Origin: Acidobacteriota bacterium
Lineage (GTDB): Bacteria; Acidobacteriota; Thermoanaerobaculia; UBA5066; Gp7-AA6
Assembly: GCA_027307335.1 (NCBI GenBank)
Contig: DAHUXD010000034.1
Span: forward strand, 1 to 64,000
Length of the DNA stretch: 64,000 nucleotides
Reading direction: 5' to 3'
Within the stretch, counting starts at the first letter, position 1. Each line of letters begins with the position of its first letter. Shown here piece after piece: positions 9,070 through 20,465 of the stretch. Made by a program: the position numbers and the translations under genes. The notes beneath the pieces were generated by a model. That model searched no databases. It saw only the letters and a program-made list of their open reading frames with translations, and was not told the origin of the DNA.

Positions 9070-9421
9070 TCCGTCGCCCGGATCCTTCCGTGCAGCATGT
9101 TCATCCCGCACGAGAACTCGTACTCGCCCACGTGCTGGGGCACGATCGTGATCGCGGTCCGCCGTCCGGTCGGGAGCGCGCGGCGGATGCCGAAGTCCGG
9201 CAGGACGATCTCGTCGGTGCAGGGACCGCTGTCGCGGCGGTCGAAGATCAGCGTGAGCGGCGAGCCGCGCCGCGCGACGATCAGGTCGGGCGAGTACCCG
9301 CCGTCGACGACGATCGTGATCCGCGACTCGGCCTCGACCGCGCTCCGCCGGCCGAAGAAGAACACGTACAGGAAGGCGAGCACGGCCGCGCCGGCGACGA
9401 TCGCGGCCCAGCGGTCCGCGC

Positions 9422-9425
<4 letters not shown>
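9066..9425 (-). CDS. Membrane-anchored cupredoxin-domain protein
   Basis: A 119-residue protein with one N-terminal membrane segment (about residues 7-24, [19 protein letters not shown]) and a small cupredoxin-like beta-sandwich. The segment [14 protein letters not shown] near the C-terminus resembles the copper-binding Cys/Met/His loop of EfeO/CopA-associated cupredoxins; such domains usually follow copper P-type ATPases. The GTG start at 9425 overlaps the ATPase stop codon (GTGA), and its own stop overlaps the queE start, so it is embedded in one translationally coupled operon. A role in periplasmic copper binding is inferred from motif and position; the partner ligands were not all identified. 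Confidence 0.75.
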
Positions 9426-11902
<2,477 letters not shown>

Positions 11903-11983
11903 CGGCCTCCCGTTCGGGGGACCCCGATCACGGCATCGACATAAACTTCCCGTCGCACTCGCATCGTCCGAGAGTCTATCCGC

Positions 11984-12730
11984 ATGAGCGCGCCGGTTCG
12001 TTATCGCGCCGTGGTCGCGTACGTGGGCACGCGATTCCATGGATGGCAGCGACAGAAGAACGCCCCGCGCACGGTGCAGGCCGTGCTCGAGGCGGCCCTG
12101 CGGCCGCTCGCCCACAATGCCGCACACGTCGAGGGCGCGAGCCGCACCGACGCCGGCGTGCATGCGGACGGACAGGTGGTCCACTTCGAGCTGCCGCGCC
12201 GGCGCGAGCCGCGCGTCGTCCGCGACGCATGGAACGACCGGCTGCCCGACGACGTCCGCGTGCTGGCCGTCGACGAATCCGCGCCCGACTTTCACGCGCG
12301 CTACGGCGCGGCTGGCAAGGTCTACACGTATCGCTGGAGCCGCGCGGCGGTGATCCCCCCGGCGCGGTCCCCGTTCGTCGCGCCGCTGTCCCCGAAGGCC
12401 GAGGCGGCCCGCATGCGCGAGGCCGCCGGAGGGCTCGCCGGAAACCGCGACTTCCGCGTCTTCTCGGTCGCGGTGTCGGCCGGCGAGTCCACGGTGCGGC
12501 GCCTCGACGAGATCGCGATCGAGGAGGACGGCGACGAGCTCTCGGCGGTCTTCCGCGGCGAGGGCTTCCTGCGGGGCATGGTCCGCTCGATCTGCGGAGT
12601 GCTCGCGGACGCCTCTCGCGGGCGCGTCCCAGTGGACCGCGCGGCGCGGCTGCTCGAGTCGGGCGACCGCCGGCTCCTCTCGGCGAAGGCGCCGGCGCGG
12701 GGGCTGACGCTCACGAGCGTCTTCTATTGA
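11984..12730 (+). CDS. truA: tRNA pseudouridine(38-40) synthase TruA
   Basis: A 248-residue enzyme isomerising uridines 38-40 of the tRNA anticodon arm. The catalytic Asp56 is in [11 protein letters not shown], the TruA signature, and the second conserved block is RSICGVL with [10 protein letters not shown] just before it. Length is normal. The ATG at 11984 has no strong Shine-Dalgarno sequence. It is divergent from copA and followed, after a three-hairpin repeat, by uppS. Confidence 0.96.
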   Translation: MSAPVRYRAVVAYVGTRFHGWQRQKNAPRTVQAVLEAALRPLAHNAAHVEGASRTDAGVHADGQVVHFELPRRREPRVVRDAWNDRLPDDVRVLAVDESAPDFHARYGAAGKVYTYRWSRAAVIPPARSPFVAPLSPKAEAARMREAAGGLAGNRDFRVFSVAVSAGESTVRRLDEIAIEEDGDELSAVFRGEGFLRGMVRSICGVLADASRGRVPVDRAARLLESGDRRLLSAKAPARGLTLTSVFY

Positions 12731-12756
12731 TCCGCCGCGACCGCCGACGCGCTCGA

Positions 12757-12832
12757 TGGACGGGAGAGGGCCGGGAAAGACGTTCCCTCCCGTCCGTCGG
12801 GCATTCACAGCGGGCCCGTTCGGAGTCCGAGT
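12757..12832. repeat. Three-hairpin dispersed repeat, copy 3 (diverged)
   Basis: The outer stem GGACGGGAG/CTCCCGTCC is perfect, the middle stem is degenerate (GGGC...GGGCCC), and the terminal TCGGAGTCCGA palindrome is kept. It lies between the truA stop and the uppS start, with its end only 10 bases from the TACACT box of uppS. Confidence 0.65.
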
Positions 12833-12842
12833 CCCCCCGCGT

Positions 12843-12848
12843 TACACT
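12843..12848 (+). promoter_or_regulatory. -10 box (TACACT) of a probable leaderless uppS transcript
   Basis: TACACT ends exactly 6 bases before the GTG start of uppS, which would place transcription initiation at or next to the start codon. No ribosome-binding site is present. Confidence 0.45.
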
Positions 12849-12854
12849 CATGGT

Positions 12855-13667
12855 GTGATCGATCTGGACAGTCTGGCCGCGGGGGGCTCGCTGGAGAGGC
12901 AGCTCCTCGAGGAGATCGACCTCGCCCGCCTCCCGCGCCACGTGGCGATCATCATGGACGGCAATGGGCGTTGGGCGAAGCAGCGGGGGTCGCCTCGCGT
13001 CGAGGGCCACCGCGCGGGCATCGCCTCCGTCCGCGAGGCCGTCGAGACCTGCGCGCGGCTCGAGTTGGACGCGCTGACCCTCTACGCCTTCTCGGTGGAG
13101 AACTGGAAGCGGCCGCGCTTCGAGATCGTCACGCTGATGTCGCTCCTGAAGGAGTTCCTCGCCCGGGAGCTCGGCAACCTCCTGAAGAACGACATCCGGT
13201 TCCGCGTCGTGGGCCGGATGAACGAGCTCGACCCCTCCGTCCAGAAGGCGCTCGCGCAGGGGCTCGCCGCGACCTCCTCCTGCCGCGGCATGACGTTCAA
13301 CATCGCGCTGAACTACGGCGGCCGCACCGAGATCGTGGACGCGTGCCGCTCGCTCGCGAACGACGTCGTCTCGGGGCGCCTGACGCCCGAGCAGATCGAC
13401 GAGGAGACGCTCGGCTCCCGGCTCGGCACCGCCGGGCTTCCCGACCCCGACCTCCTCATCCGCACGAGCGGCGAGATGCGCGTGTCGAACTTCCTGCTCT
13501 GGCAGATCGCCTACAGCGAGATCTGGGTGACGCCGACGCTCTGGCCGGACTTCCGCAAGCGGCACCTGTTCGAGGCGATCCTCGACTTCCAGAAGCGCGA
13601 GCGGCGGTACGGCGGCGTGATCAACGAGGGCCGCCTCGCCGACGGAAAGGCCGAGGCGCAGGGATGA
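12855..13667 (+). CDS. uppS: Isoprenyl transferase (undecaprenyl diphosphate synthase)
   Basis: A 270-residue cis-prenyltransferase that extends farnesyl diphosphate with isopentenyl units to make the C55 lipid carrier for peptidoglycan and O-antigen. The catalytic Asp35 lies in IIMDGNGRWAKQRG. The later conserved blocks are YAFSVENWKRP, NYGGRTEI and PDLLIRTSGEMRVSNFLLWQ, all typical of UppS. The GTG at 12855 was chosen over the ATG at 12756 because the longer form would translate the intergenic repeat and because a -10 box lies 6 bases before the GTG. It starts a plus-strand run (cdsA, dxr, rseP follow) that matches the conserved uppS-cdsA-dxr-rseP order of many bacteria. Confidence 0.95.
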   Translation: MIDLDSLAAGGSLERQLLEEIDLARLPRHVAIIMDGNGRWAKQRGSPRVEGHRAGIASVREAVETCARLELDALTLYAFSVENWKRPRFEIVTLMSLLKEFLARELGNLLKNDIRFRVVGRMNELDPSVQKALAQGLAATSSCRGMTFNIALNYGGRTEIVDACRSLANDVVSGRLTPEQIDEETLGSRLGTAGLPDPDLLIRTSGEMRVSNFLLWQIAYSEIWVTPTLWPDFRKRHLFEAILDFQKRERRYGGVINEGRLADGKAEAQG

Positions 13668-13757
13668 CGCGAAGCCAGGCGTGAGCCTGAGCGTCGCGCC
13701 GTCCCGAGGACCGGGGATCCCTCTCGCCAACGAGATGAGGCCGAAGGAGCCGGACTC

Positions 13758-14612
13758 TTGCGCATAGGCACCCGGGAGCTCGCGGCCGCGGTCGCGATCC
13801 CGCTCGTCCTGGCGGCGCTCTTTCTCGCGCCGCCGGTCGTGTTCAACGTGCTCGTCGCGGCGGTCGCCCTCGGCGCCCTCTGGGAGTTCTACCGGATGGC
13901 GGAGAAGGCGGCGCACCCGGTCGCGAAGACGCTCGGGGTCGTCTACGGCGGCCTCGTGCTCGGCGACGCGGCGATCCTCTGGAGTCCGATCCGCTTCCTC
14001 ACGCCGGCGGGATGGGTGGTGGACATCGCGGCGAAGGAGCGGCCGGGGGGCTGGTTCGGCCTCGCGCTGCTCGGGATCGGCCTGCTCGCGGTCGCGCCGC
14101 TCCTCGGCCGCGTGCCGCCGCCGCGGGCGCTCGCCGGCGCCGGCACGACGGCGTGGGGCGTTCTCTCGATCGCGCTGCCCGCGACCACGCTGTGCTACCT
14201 GCGGGCCCAGTCCGCGCGCAGCGTCCTCTTCCTCTTTCTCATCGTCTGGGCCTGCGACTCGGGCGCGTACTACTTCGGGCGGCGCTTCGGCCGTCACCGC
14301 CTCGCCCCGGTCGTCTCGCCGAAGAAGACCTGGGAGGGTTCGATCGCCGGCCTGGCCTGCGCGACGGTCTTCGGCGCGGCCGCGGGGGTGTGGTGGTTCG
14401 TCCCGGAGCTCGGCCCGTGGCGGGGAGCGCTCGCCGGGGCGCTCGCCTCGACCGCGGGACAGCTCGGGGATCTCGTCGAGTCGCTCTGGAAACGGGGGGC
14501 GGGCGTGAAGGACTCGGGTGTCTTCCTGCCCGGCCACGGAGGCTTCTACGACCGGGTCGACTCGCTGCTCTTCGCGGGCCCCGTCGTGGCGGCCTTCATC
14601 GCGTGGTCGTAG
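13758..14612 (+). CDS. cdsA: Phosphatidate cytidylyltransferase (CDP-diglyceride synthase)
   Basis: A 284-residue integral membrane enzyme making CDP-diacylglycerol, the precursor of all phospholipids, from phosphatidate and CTP. About eight hydrophobic helices are visible. The CDS signature at the C-terminus is intact: SLWKRGAGVKDSGVFLPGHG followed by GFYDRVDS. The start is TTG at 13758 with AGGAG about 9 bases upstream. It follows uppS by 90 bases. The stop codon lies in the left inverted repeat of a MITE-like element, whose first hairpin may terminate transcription before dxr. Confidence 0.95.
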   Translation: MRIGTRELAAAVAIPLVLAALFLAPPVVFNVLVAAVALGALWEFYRMAEKAAHPVAKTLGVVYGGLVLGDAAILWSPIRFLTPAGWVVDIAAKERPGGWFGLALLGIGLLAVAPLLGRVPPPRALAGAGTTAWGVLSIALPATTLCYLRAQSARSVLFLFLIVWACDSGAYYFGRRFGRHRLAPVVSPKKTWEGSIAGLACATVFGAAAGVWWFVPELGPWRGALAGALASTAGQLGDLVESLWKRGAGVKDSGVFLPGHGGFYDRVDSLLFAGPVVAAFIAWS

Positions 14613-14718
14613 GGGCGGCCCTTGGGGCCGCCCGCGGGCGGGGACACCCGACCACCGGGGGACGACCCTCGGCCGTAGGGAACGCCGCGCGAAGCGCGGT
14701 GGTAACCCCCGCCCCTAC
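14609..14718. repeat. MITE-like element between cdsA and dxr
   Basis: Terminal inverted repeats GTAGGGGCGG (14609-14618) and CCGCCCCTAC (14709-14718) bound a 110-base element with no coding potential. Inside are a perfect 9-bp hairpin (14613-14633, loop TTG) and a second hairpin CCGCGC-GAA-GCGCGG. Its centre (about 14663-14702) is clearly related to a repeat inside a coding gene at 63321-63422. Confidence 0.65.
14613..14633 (+). terminator. Hairpin after cdsA
   Basis: GGGCGGCCC-TTG-GGGCCGCCC is a perfect 9-bp GC stem that begins right after the cdsA stop codon. There is no T tract, so it is a structural candidate only. Confidence 0.35.
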
Positions 14719-14731
14719 GTCTTTGGCTCCT

Positions 14732-14737
14732 TATAAT
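14732..14737 (+). promoter_or_regulatory. -10 box (TATAAT) upstream of dxr
   Basis: A perfect TATAAT ends 12 bases before the dxr ATG. No convincing -35 box and no Shine-Dalgarno sequence were seen, so the leader would be only a few bases long. Confidence 0.5.
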
Positions 14738-14749
14738 GGCCTTTTGCCC

Positions 14750-15931
14750 ATGAGATCGCTCGCCATCCTCGGCTCGACCGGCTCGATCGGCCAGTCCTCC
14801 CTCGACGTCGTCGCGGCGATGCCGGACCGCTTCCGTGTCGTCACGCTGGCGGCCGGGCGCTCGATCGACCGGCTCGCCGAGCAGGCCGCCCGCTTCCGCC
14901 CGAGGCTGGTCGCGATCGACCGCGCCGAGGACGTCTCCCGGCTGGAGCGGCTGCTGCCCGCCGGCCTCGGCTGTCGCGTGGTCTCCGGACGCGAGGGCCT
15001 CGAGGAGGCGGCCTGCCACCCCGAGGCGGACACCGTCGTGGGCGGTCTGGTGGGCGCGCTCGGACTGCGCTCCGCCCATGCGGCTGTCCGCGCGGGCAAG
15101 CGGCTCGCGCTCGCGAACAAGGAGCCGCTCGTCGTCGCGGGCGAGCTCATCCTCGAGGAGGCGCGGCGCTCGGGCGCCGAGCTCGTGCCGGTCGACTCCG
15201 AGCACAGCGCGATTCACCAGGCGCTGCGCTCCGGACGTCCCGGCGAGGTCGCCCGCCTCGTGCTCACGGCCTCGGGCGGTCCGTTCCGCGAGCGCCGGCT
15301 CGACACCTTCGACGCGATCACGGTCGACGACGCGCTCGCCCACCCGACCTGGAAGATGGGGCCGAAGATCACGATCGACTCCGCCACGATGATGAACAAG
15401 GGCCTCGAGGTCATCGAGGCGCACTTCCTCTTCGGGTTGCCCGGCGAGAAGATCGACGCCGTCATCCATCCCCAGTCGCTCATCCACTCCTTCGTCGAGT
15501 TCGTCGACGGCTCGCTCGTCGCCCAGCTCGCGAAGAACGACATGAAGTTCCCGATCGTCTACGCGCTCTCGTATCCAGAGCGGCATCCGAACGAGTTCGG
15601 CCGACTCGACCTGGTCGCCCTGTCGCGGCTCGACTTCTTCGAGCTCGACCCGCGTCGCTATCCCGCGATCGGCCTGGCGCGGAAGGCCCTGGCGGCGGGC
15701 GGGACGATGCCGGCGGTCTTGAACGCCGCCAACGAGGTGGCCGTGGCGGCCTTCCTCGAGGGGAAGATTTCCTTCCCGGATATCGTTCACGTCGTCTCCG
15801 GAACGATGGACGCCGCCGGACGGACGACTGCTCCGCGAAGCCTGGAGGAGGCGGAAGAGGCCGACCGCACGGCCCGGGAGACGGCTGCCGCCCTCGTCCG
15901 ACGGCGCGCGGCGCCGGTCGCCGCCCGGTAA
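14750..15931 (+). CDS. dxr: 1-deoxy-D-xylulose 5-phosphate reductoisomerase
   Basis: A 393-residue enzyme of the MEP pathway, converting DXP to 2-C-methyl-D-erythritol 4-phosphate with NADPH. The N-terminal Rossmann motif is LGSTGSIGQSSLDV, the second NADPH segment is LALANKE, and the metal/substrate site contains PVDSEHSA, SGGPFR, WKMGPKITIDSATMMNKGLE and HPQSLIHS. The C-terminal helical domain with NAANEVAV is present, so the gene is full-length. It supplies the isopentenyl units used by UppS two genes upstream, and is followed 21 bases later by rseP. Confidence 0.97.
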   Translation: MRSLAILGSTGSIGQSSLDVVAAMPDRFRVVTLAAGRSIDRLAEQAARFRPRLVAIDRAEDVSRLERLLPAGLGCRVVSGREGLEEAACHPEADTVVGGLVGALGLRSAHAAVRAGKRLALANKEPLVVAGELILEEARRSGAELVPVDSEHSAIHQALRSGRPGEVARLVLTASGGPFRERRLDTFDAITVDDALAHPTWKMGPKITIDSATMMNKGLEVIEAHFLFGLPGEKIDAVIHPQSLIHSFVEFVDGSLVAQLAKNDMKFPIVYALSYPERHPNEFGRLDLVALSRLDFFELDPRRYPAIGLARKALAAGGTMPAVLNAANEVAVAAFLEGKISFPDIVHVVSGTMDAAGRTTAPRSLEEAEEADRTARETAAALVRRRAAPVAAR

Positions 15932-15952
15932 TCCGGTCCCCAAGGAGTCTTC

Positions 15953-17323
15953 TTGACGATTCTCAGCAACACCCTCGCACTGGTCGTCGTTCTCTCGGTC
16001 CTGGTCGTCGTCCACGAATTCGGACACTTCGCGGTCGCGAAGGCCTTCCGCTTTCCGGTCGAGGTCTTCTCGGTCGGATTCGGCAAGCGCCTGTTCGGCA
16101 AGAAGTGGCGCGGGACCGACTACCGCGTCTCCGCGATCCCGCTCGGGGGATACGTGCGCGTGATCGGGCTCGGCCCCGACGAGTCCACGATCGCGGAGGG
16201 CACGTCGAAGGAGGCGCCGCCGGTCGGCCGGCGCTGGCAGCGCGGGCTCGTCCTCCTCGCGGGCCCCGGCATGAATTTCGTGCTCGCGATCCTGCTGCAC
16301 ACGGCCGTCTTCATCGTGGGCGTGAAGGTCCCCGCGTACGAGCTCGCGCCGCCCGTCATCCGTATCGTCGAGCCGAGCTCGCCCGGCGCCGCCGCCGGGT
16401 TTCAGCCCGGGGACCGCGTCGTTTCGATCAACGGCACCGAGACGCCGCGCTGGCGCGACGTGCTGTTCATCTTCGGCATGAGCGCGCGCGAGAAGCTCGA
16501 CGTCGAGGTGGATCGCGCCGGCAACGGCGTCTTCCTCCACGTCGTGCCGCGGCCCAACACGAAGTACGACCTCGGCTACGTCGGCCTCCTCCCGGACTTC
16601 GGCACGTCGGTGAAGCCGCGGATCGGCTCGGTGCTGCCGGGCTCGCCGGCCGAGAAGGCCGGGCTGAAGGCCGGCGACGTCATCGTCGCGGTGGCGGGGC
16701 GTCCGATCCAGGGCGCGCCGGACCAGATCTTCGCGAACTTCGTCGGCGCGGTGTCCTCGGCGGCGCCGGGGCCCTTCCCCGTCGAGTATCGCCGCGGCAG
16801 CCAGACGCTCACCGCGCTGGTCGCTCCGCGGAAGGACCCGGACGGCTCCTGGAAGGTGGGGGTCCAGGTCGGCGCGGACCTCCCCGAGGTGCTCGAGCGC
16901 TTCCCGCCGAAGCAGGCTCTCGTCGAGGGATGGCGGCGGGTCCGGACGGACTTCAACATGACGCTGTCGATCCTCGGGCGCCTCTTCCGCGGCCGCGCGA
17001 GCATGAAGTCGATGTCGGGACCGCTCGACATCGCCAAGTTCTCGGGCGAGGCGGCGCGCACCGGCGCGGTGCCGCTCGTCGCGCTGATGGCCGCGATCTC
17101 GCTCCAGCTCGGCATCTTCAACCTGCTGCCGATCCCGGTCCTCGACGGCGGGCACCTGTTCCTGCTCGGGCTCGAGAGCGCGGCGCGGCGCGACTTCTCC
17201 CTGCGGGTCAAGGAGCGGATCCTGCAGGTGGGGTTCGTCATGATCCTCGCGCTCCTCGCGGTCGTCCTGTACAACGACCTCGCGAAGAACCTGCCCTCGG
17301 GCTGGTGGCCCTTTAACCAGTAG
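15953..17323 (+). CDS. rseP: Site-2 intramembrane metalloprotease RseP
   Basis: A 456-residue S2P-family zinc protease that cleaves anti-sigma factors and signal-peptide remnants within the membrane. The zinc motif HEFGH occupies residues 21-25 in the first membrane helix, and the third zinc ligand is in NLLPIPVLDGGH near the C-terminus. Two PDZ domains lie between (about residues 125-200 and 205-285), with PGSPAEKAGLKAGD marking the second. The start is TTG at 15953 with AAGGAG 6 bases upstream. It completes the uppS-cdsA-dxr-rseP run. A strong hairpin follows the stop codon. Confidence 0.96.
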   Translation: MTILSNTLALVVVLSVLVVVHEFGHFAVAKAFRFPVEVFSVGFGKRLFGKKWRGTDYRVSAIPLGGYVRVIGLGPDESTIAEGTSKEAPPVGRRWQRGLVLLAGPGMNFVLAILLHTAVFIVGVKVPAYELAPPVIRIVEPSSPGAAAGFQPGDRVVSINGTETPRWRDVLFIFGMSAREKLDVEVDRAGNGVFLHVVPRPNTKYDLGYVGLLPDFGTSVKPRIGSVLPGSPAEKAGLKAGDVIVAVAGRPIQGAPDQIFANFVGAVSSAAPGPFPVEYRRGSQTLTALVAPRKDPDGSWKVGVQVGADLPEVLERFPPKQALVEGWRRVRTDFNMTLSILGRLFRGRASMKSMSGPLDIAKFSGEAARTGAVPLVALMAAISLQLGIFNLLPIPVLDGGHLFLLGLESAARRDFSLRVKERILQVGFVMILALLAVVLYNDLAKNLPSGWWPFNQ

Positions 17324-17327
17324 AGAC

Positions 17328-17349
17328 GGGATGCGGGATTCCGCATCCC
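17328..17349 (+). terminator. Hairpin after rseP
   Basis: GGGATGCGG-GATT-CCGCATCCC is a perfect 9-bp stem beginning 5 bases after the rseP stop codon. There is no T tract. A TAGAAT hexamer just beyond (17355-17360) may be the -10 box of the next gene. Confidence 0.5.
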
Positions 17350-17384
17350 GCATCTAGAATCGTCGGCGGAAATGCGCCGCTGAC

Positions 17385-19748
17385 ATGGCCGTGCTCGCGC
17401 TGTGGCTGACCTACGCGGCCGGCGCCGCCGGCGTCCTCTGGCTTTTCGGCCGCTACGGGGGCCGGATCTCGCGACGGATGGCGATCCTCCTCGCCGTGCT
17501 GCCGCTCGTCTTCACCGGGCGCGCCCTGCTCACGGGCGGGCTCTACGGACCCGCCGACCTCTACTACGGCGGCGTTCCCTGGACGAACCTGCCCGGGGCC
17601 GCCGCATTCTGGCCGCCGAGAAACGCGATCCTCTCGGATCTGGCGTTCGCGAATCTCCCGTGGCGGGCGGCGGTGCGGGAGGCGGTCGCCAACGGGCGGG
17701 CGCCGCTCTGGAACCGGTTCGTCCTCGGGGGCGGTCCCCTCCTCGGCGCGGCGCAGGCCGCCGTGTTCCATCCCTCGACGTGGCTCGGCCTGTGGCTGCC
17801 GCTCGCCCCTTCGTGGACCTTCTCGTGCGCGTTCACGCTGCTCCTCGCGCTCGCCTCGGCGTTCGTCTTCTTCCGGGACTTCGAGCTCGGCGAAACTGCG
17901 GCCGTCGTCGGCGCCGTGGGCTGGGGATTCTCGACGTACGTCGTCTTCTGGGACGGCTGGAGCGTCGGGACCTCGACGGCGACGTTTCCGCTCCTGCTGC
18001 TCGGGCTCCGCCGCCTCGCACGCGGTCCGCGGGGCAACGGCATCGCGTTGACGGCGGCGGCCCTCTGCCTCTCGATCTTCGGAGGCCATCCCGAGTCCGC
18101 CCTGCACGGAGCCGCCGCCGGCGCGGTGTACTTCCTCTGGGAGCTCCGCTCCGCGGGGCGCGCCGCCGCGGGGCGCGCCCTCGCGGGCGCCGGCGTGGCG
18201 GGCGTCCTGGCGCTCCTCCTCTCGGCGCCGCAGCTCCTGCCCCTTCTCGAGACGATCCCGCACTCGGCCGAGTACCGCCTGCGGCGCGAGGCGCTCGCCG
18301 CCGGCTCATCCCGGGCATCGGTCTCCGCCGCCGAGGCCGCGCGCCGCCTGCTCCCCGATCTCCTTCCCTTCGCCCACGGGATCTACGGGAGGAGCCGGGT
18401 CGATGCGGCCCGCGCGGACGGCTCCGGCATGCCGCTCGGCTACGCGGGGGCCGTCCTGTTTCCGCTCGCCGCGACCGCGCTCTTCGCCCGGCGCGCGCCT
18501 CGCGGCCGGGCGATCTTCCTCGTCTTCTTCGCCGCGGGCCTCCTGTACGGCGCGAGCGCGCCGATCCTGCTCGATGCGACGGCGCGCCTGCCGGGCTTCG
18601 CCCTCGCCCTGAACTACCGGCTCGTCTTCCTCGCGGGCTTCGGCCTCGCGGGGCTCGCCGCGTTCGGCGTCGGCGCCCTCGAGGAGCCCGGCGCGCCCCG
18701 GCGGCTCGCGCTCGCGGGCGCCGCGACGCTCGCGGTCGTCGTCGGCGCGTCGCTGCTCGCGCGCCCCGTGTTCGTGGAGCGCGGGCTCGCGACCGCGTTC
18801 GTGCGGCGGGAGCTCCTCGCCGAGGCGCTGCCCGTCCTGCTGCTCGCGATGGCGGCGGCGGCCGCCGCCCGGCGCCCCCGCGCGATCGCGCTCGCCGCGG
18901 TCGTGTCCCTGGTGGCGCAGCGATGGGCCGAGATGCAGGGGACGTACCCCACGCTGCCCGCGGCCGCGCTTTCGCCGCCGCTCCCGACCCTGCTGGCGGC
19001 GCCGTTCGGCGCCGGCGAACCGGCGCGCGTGGTCGGCGTCGGAGACGCGCTCCGGCCGAACGCCGGCGCGCTCTACGGACTGGAGGACGCGCGTGGCTAC
19101 GAGTCGATCGTGCTCGCGCGCGTCGCCGACACGTATCCGCTCTGGTGCCGGCCGCAGGCGGCCTCGTTCAACCGCGTCGACGACCTCTCGAGGCCGTTCC
19201 TGAGGTTTCTCAACGTGCGCTACGCGGTGGCGGCTCCGGATGCACCCGTGCCCGCGGGGTGGGAGGAGCAGGCGCGGGGCCCGGAGCTCTCGCTCTTCGC
19301 CAACCCGCGCGCCCTCCCGCGCGCGTTCGTGCCGCGCACACTCCGGCCCGAGCCGACCTCGCTGCCGGCGGACCTCGCCGACTGGAGCGAGATCGTGTTC
19401 CTGAAGTCCGGCGGCGCCGTTTCCAACGGCTCAGCGGTCGTCGCCGCACGCGAGATCGGTCCGGACCTCGTCGTCGACGTGAACGCGACTTCCCGCGCCG
19501 TCGTCGCGACGTCCCTGCCGGACTGGCCCGGCTGGATCGTGGAGGCGCCCGGCGCAACGGTGCCCGTCGTCACGGTCAACCATGCCTTCGTCGGCTTCTG
19601 GGCGGAGCCGGGCCGCCGCGCGTATCGCCTGCGGTACCGCCCGCGCTCCTGGCCGCTCGGACTCGTCGCCTTCGCCGTCGGCCTCGTGGCCGCCGGGGCG
19701 GCGAGCACGTTTCCACGCGCGTCCGCGAGCCGTTCGCGCCGTCCTTGA
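17385..19748 (+). CDS. YfhO-like multispanning membrane protein
   Basis: A 787-residue protein with about twelve membrane helices in residues 1-500 and a soluble C-terminal part with a last helix. The segment DLYYGGVPWTN followed by LPWRAAVREAVANGRAPLWN and FVLGGGPLLG resembles the first extracytoplasmic loop of YfhO/GT-C-fold proteins, which act in polymer glycosylation (for example lipoteichoic acid in Firmicutes). The substrate here is unknown. Family membership is an inference from layout and wording, not from catalytic residues. A TAGAAT at 17355-17360 is the likely -10 box. It is followed by another membrane protein gene and faces a convergent pair of membrane-protein genes. Confidence 0.7.
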   Translation: MAVLALWLTYAAGAAGVLWLFGRYGGRISRRMAILLAVLPLVFTGRALLTGGLYGPADLYYGGVPWTNLPGAAAFWPPRNAILSDLAFANLPWRAAVREAVANGRAPLWNRFVLGGGPLLGAAQAAVFHPSTWLGLWLPLAPSWTFSCAFTLLLALASAFVFFRDFELGETAAVVGAVGWGFSTYVVFWDGWSVGTSTATFPLLLLGLRRLARGPRGNGIALTAAALCLSIFGGHPESALHGAAAGAVYFLWELRSAGRAAAGRALAGAGVAGVLALLLSAPQLLPLLETIPHSAEYRLRREALAAGSSRASVSAAEAARRLLPDLLPFAHGIYGRSRVDAARADGSGMPLGYAGAVLFPLAATALFARRAPRGRAIFLVFFAAGLLYGASAPILLDATARLPGFALALNYRLVFLAGFGLAGLAAFGVGALEEPGAPRRLALAGAATLAVVVGASLLARPVFVERGLATAFVRRELLAEALPVLLLAMAAAAAARRPRAIALAAVVSLVAQRWAEMQGTYPTLPAAALSPPLPTLLAAPFGAGEPARVVGVGDALRPNAGALYGLEDARGYESIVLARVADTYPLWCRPQAASFNRVDDLSRPFLRFLNVRYAVAAPDAPVPAGWEEQARGPELSLFANPRALPRAFVPRTLRPEPTSLPADLADWSEIVFLKSGGAVSNGSAVVAAREIGPDLVVDVNATSRAVVATSLPDWPGWIVEAPGATVPVVTVNHAFVGFWAEPGRRAYRLRYRPRSWPLGLVAFAVGLVAAGAASTFPRASASRSRRP

Positions 19749-19784
19749 GGCGACGCGCGCGCGGCGGCTCCCGTAAACCTGAGG

Positions 19785-20465
19785 ATGGCCGAGCGCGTCG
19801 CGAGCGTCCTCTGCCTGGTCGCGGCGGCCACCGCGCTCTACTCGATCTGCCGCGGGCTCTGGTGCGGCCGGTTCGCGGCGGCGTTCGGCGCGGGCGCGTG
19901 GGTCCTTTCGGAGTCGATGCTGCGTCCGGCGGCGAGCGGCGCGGACGCGGTCGCGCCGCCCTCGCTCCTCGTCCCCTTCGCGGTCGCGGGCGTGTTCTCC
20001 CGGCAACGGCGCCGCTGGCCCTTCCTCGCGCTTGCCGCGGCCTGCCTCGCGTTCCGGTGGCGCTCCGCGGGCGGCCACACCGCCGCCGAGCTGGAGGCGA
20101 TGGTGCTCGCGGTCCTCGCGGCGCTCGGCGCGCAGCGGCTCCGGGACGGCGAGGGCGGCCCCGCGTTCCTCGTGGGCGCCGCCGCGGCGCTCGTGCACGC
20201 GCTGTCCCGGAGCGGCTGGAGCGACACGGCCCGCCTCGTCGAGGCGGCGCCGGCCGCGGCCGCGCTCCTGTTCGTCGCCTTCGTCTCGCGCGAGTTCCGA
20301 GCGCGGGCCGGGCTCGTGACGCTCGTCGTGCTCCTCACGCTGCAGCGCGCGGCCGAGATCGGCACCCGCGACGCGGCCCGGGCGGCCGTCGTTACCGCGG
20401 CGAAGGCTCCTCCGCCGGTCCGTCCGCGGCGATCGCGAGCGCGAGCATCACGGGCACCGGCATGA
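19785..20465 (+). CDS. Hydrophobic protein of unknown function
   Basis: A 226-residue Ala/Leu-rich protein with about six hydrophobic segments; I do not recognise a family. It starts at ATG 19785, 36 bases after the YfhO-like gene, and probably shares its transcript. Its last 25 residues (PPPVRPRRSRARASR) are low-complexity and lie antisense to the 3' end of the convergent membrane gene (74-base overlap), so the true C-terminus or even the whole gene deserves caution. Codon pattern (G/C at third positions) is consistent with coding. Confidence 0.5.
   Translation: MAERVASVLCLVAAATALYSICRGLWCGRFAAAFGAGAWVLSESMLRPAASGADAVAPPSLLVPFAVAGVFSRQRRRWPFLALAAACLAFRWRSAGGHTAAELEAMVLAVLAALGAQRLRDGEGGPAFLVGAAAALVHALSRSGWSDTARLVEAAPAAAALLFVAFVSREFRARAGLVTLVVLLTLQRAAEIGTRDAARAAVVTAAKAPPPVRPRRSRARASRAPA

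Noticed and set aside
12756-12854. N-terminal extension of UppS from ATG 12756
   Set aside because: It would translate the three-hairpin repeat; the GTG at 12855 gives the normal family length and has a -10 box at leaderless spacing.
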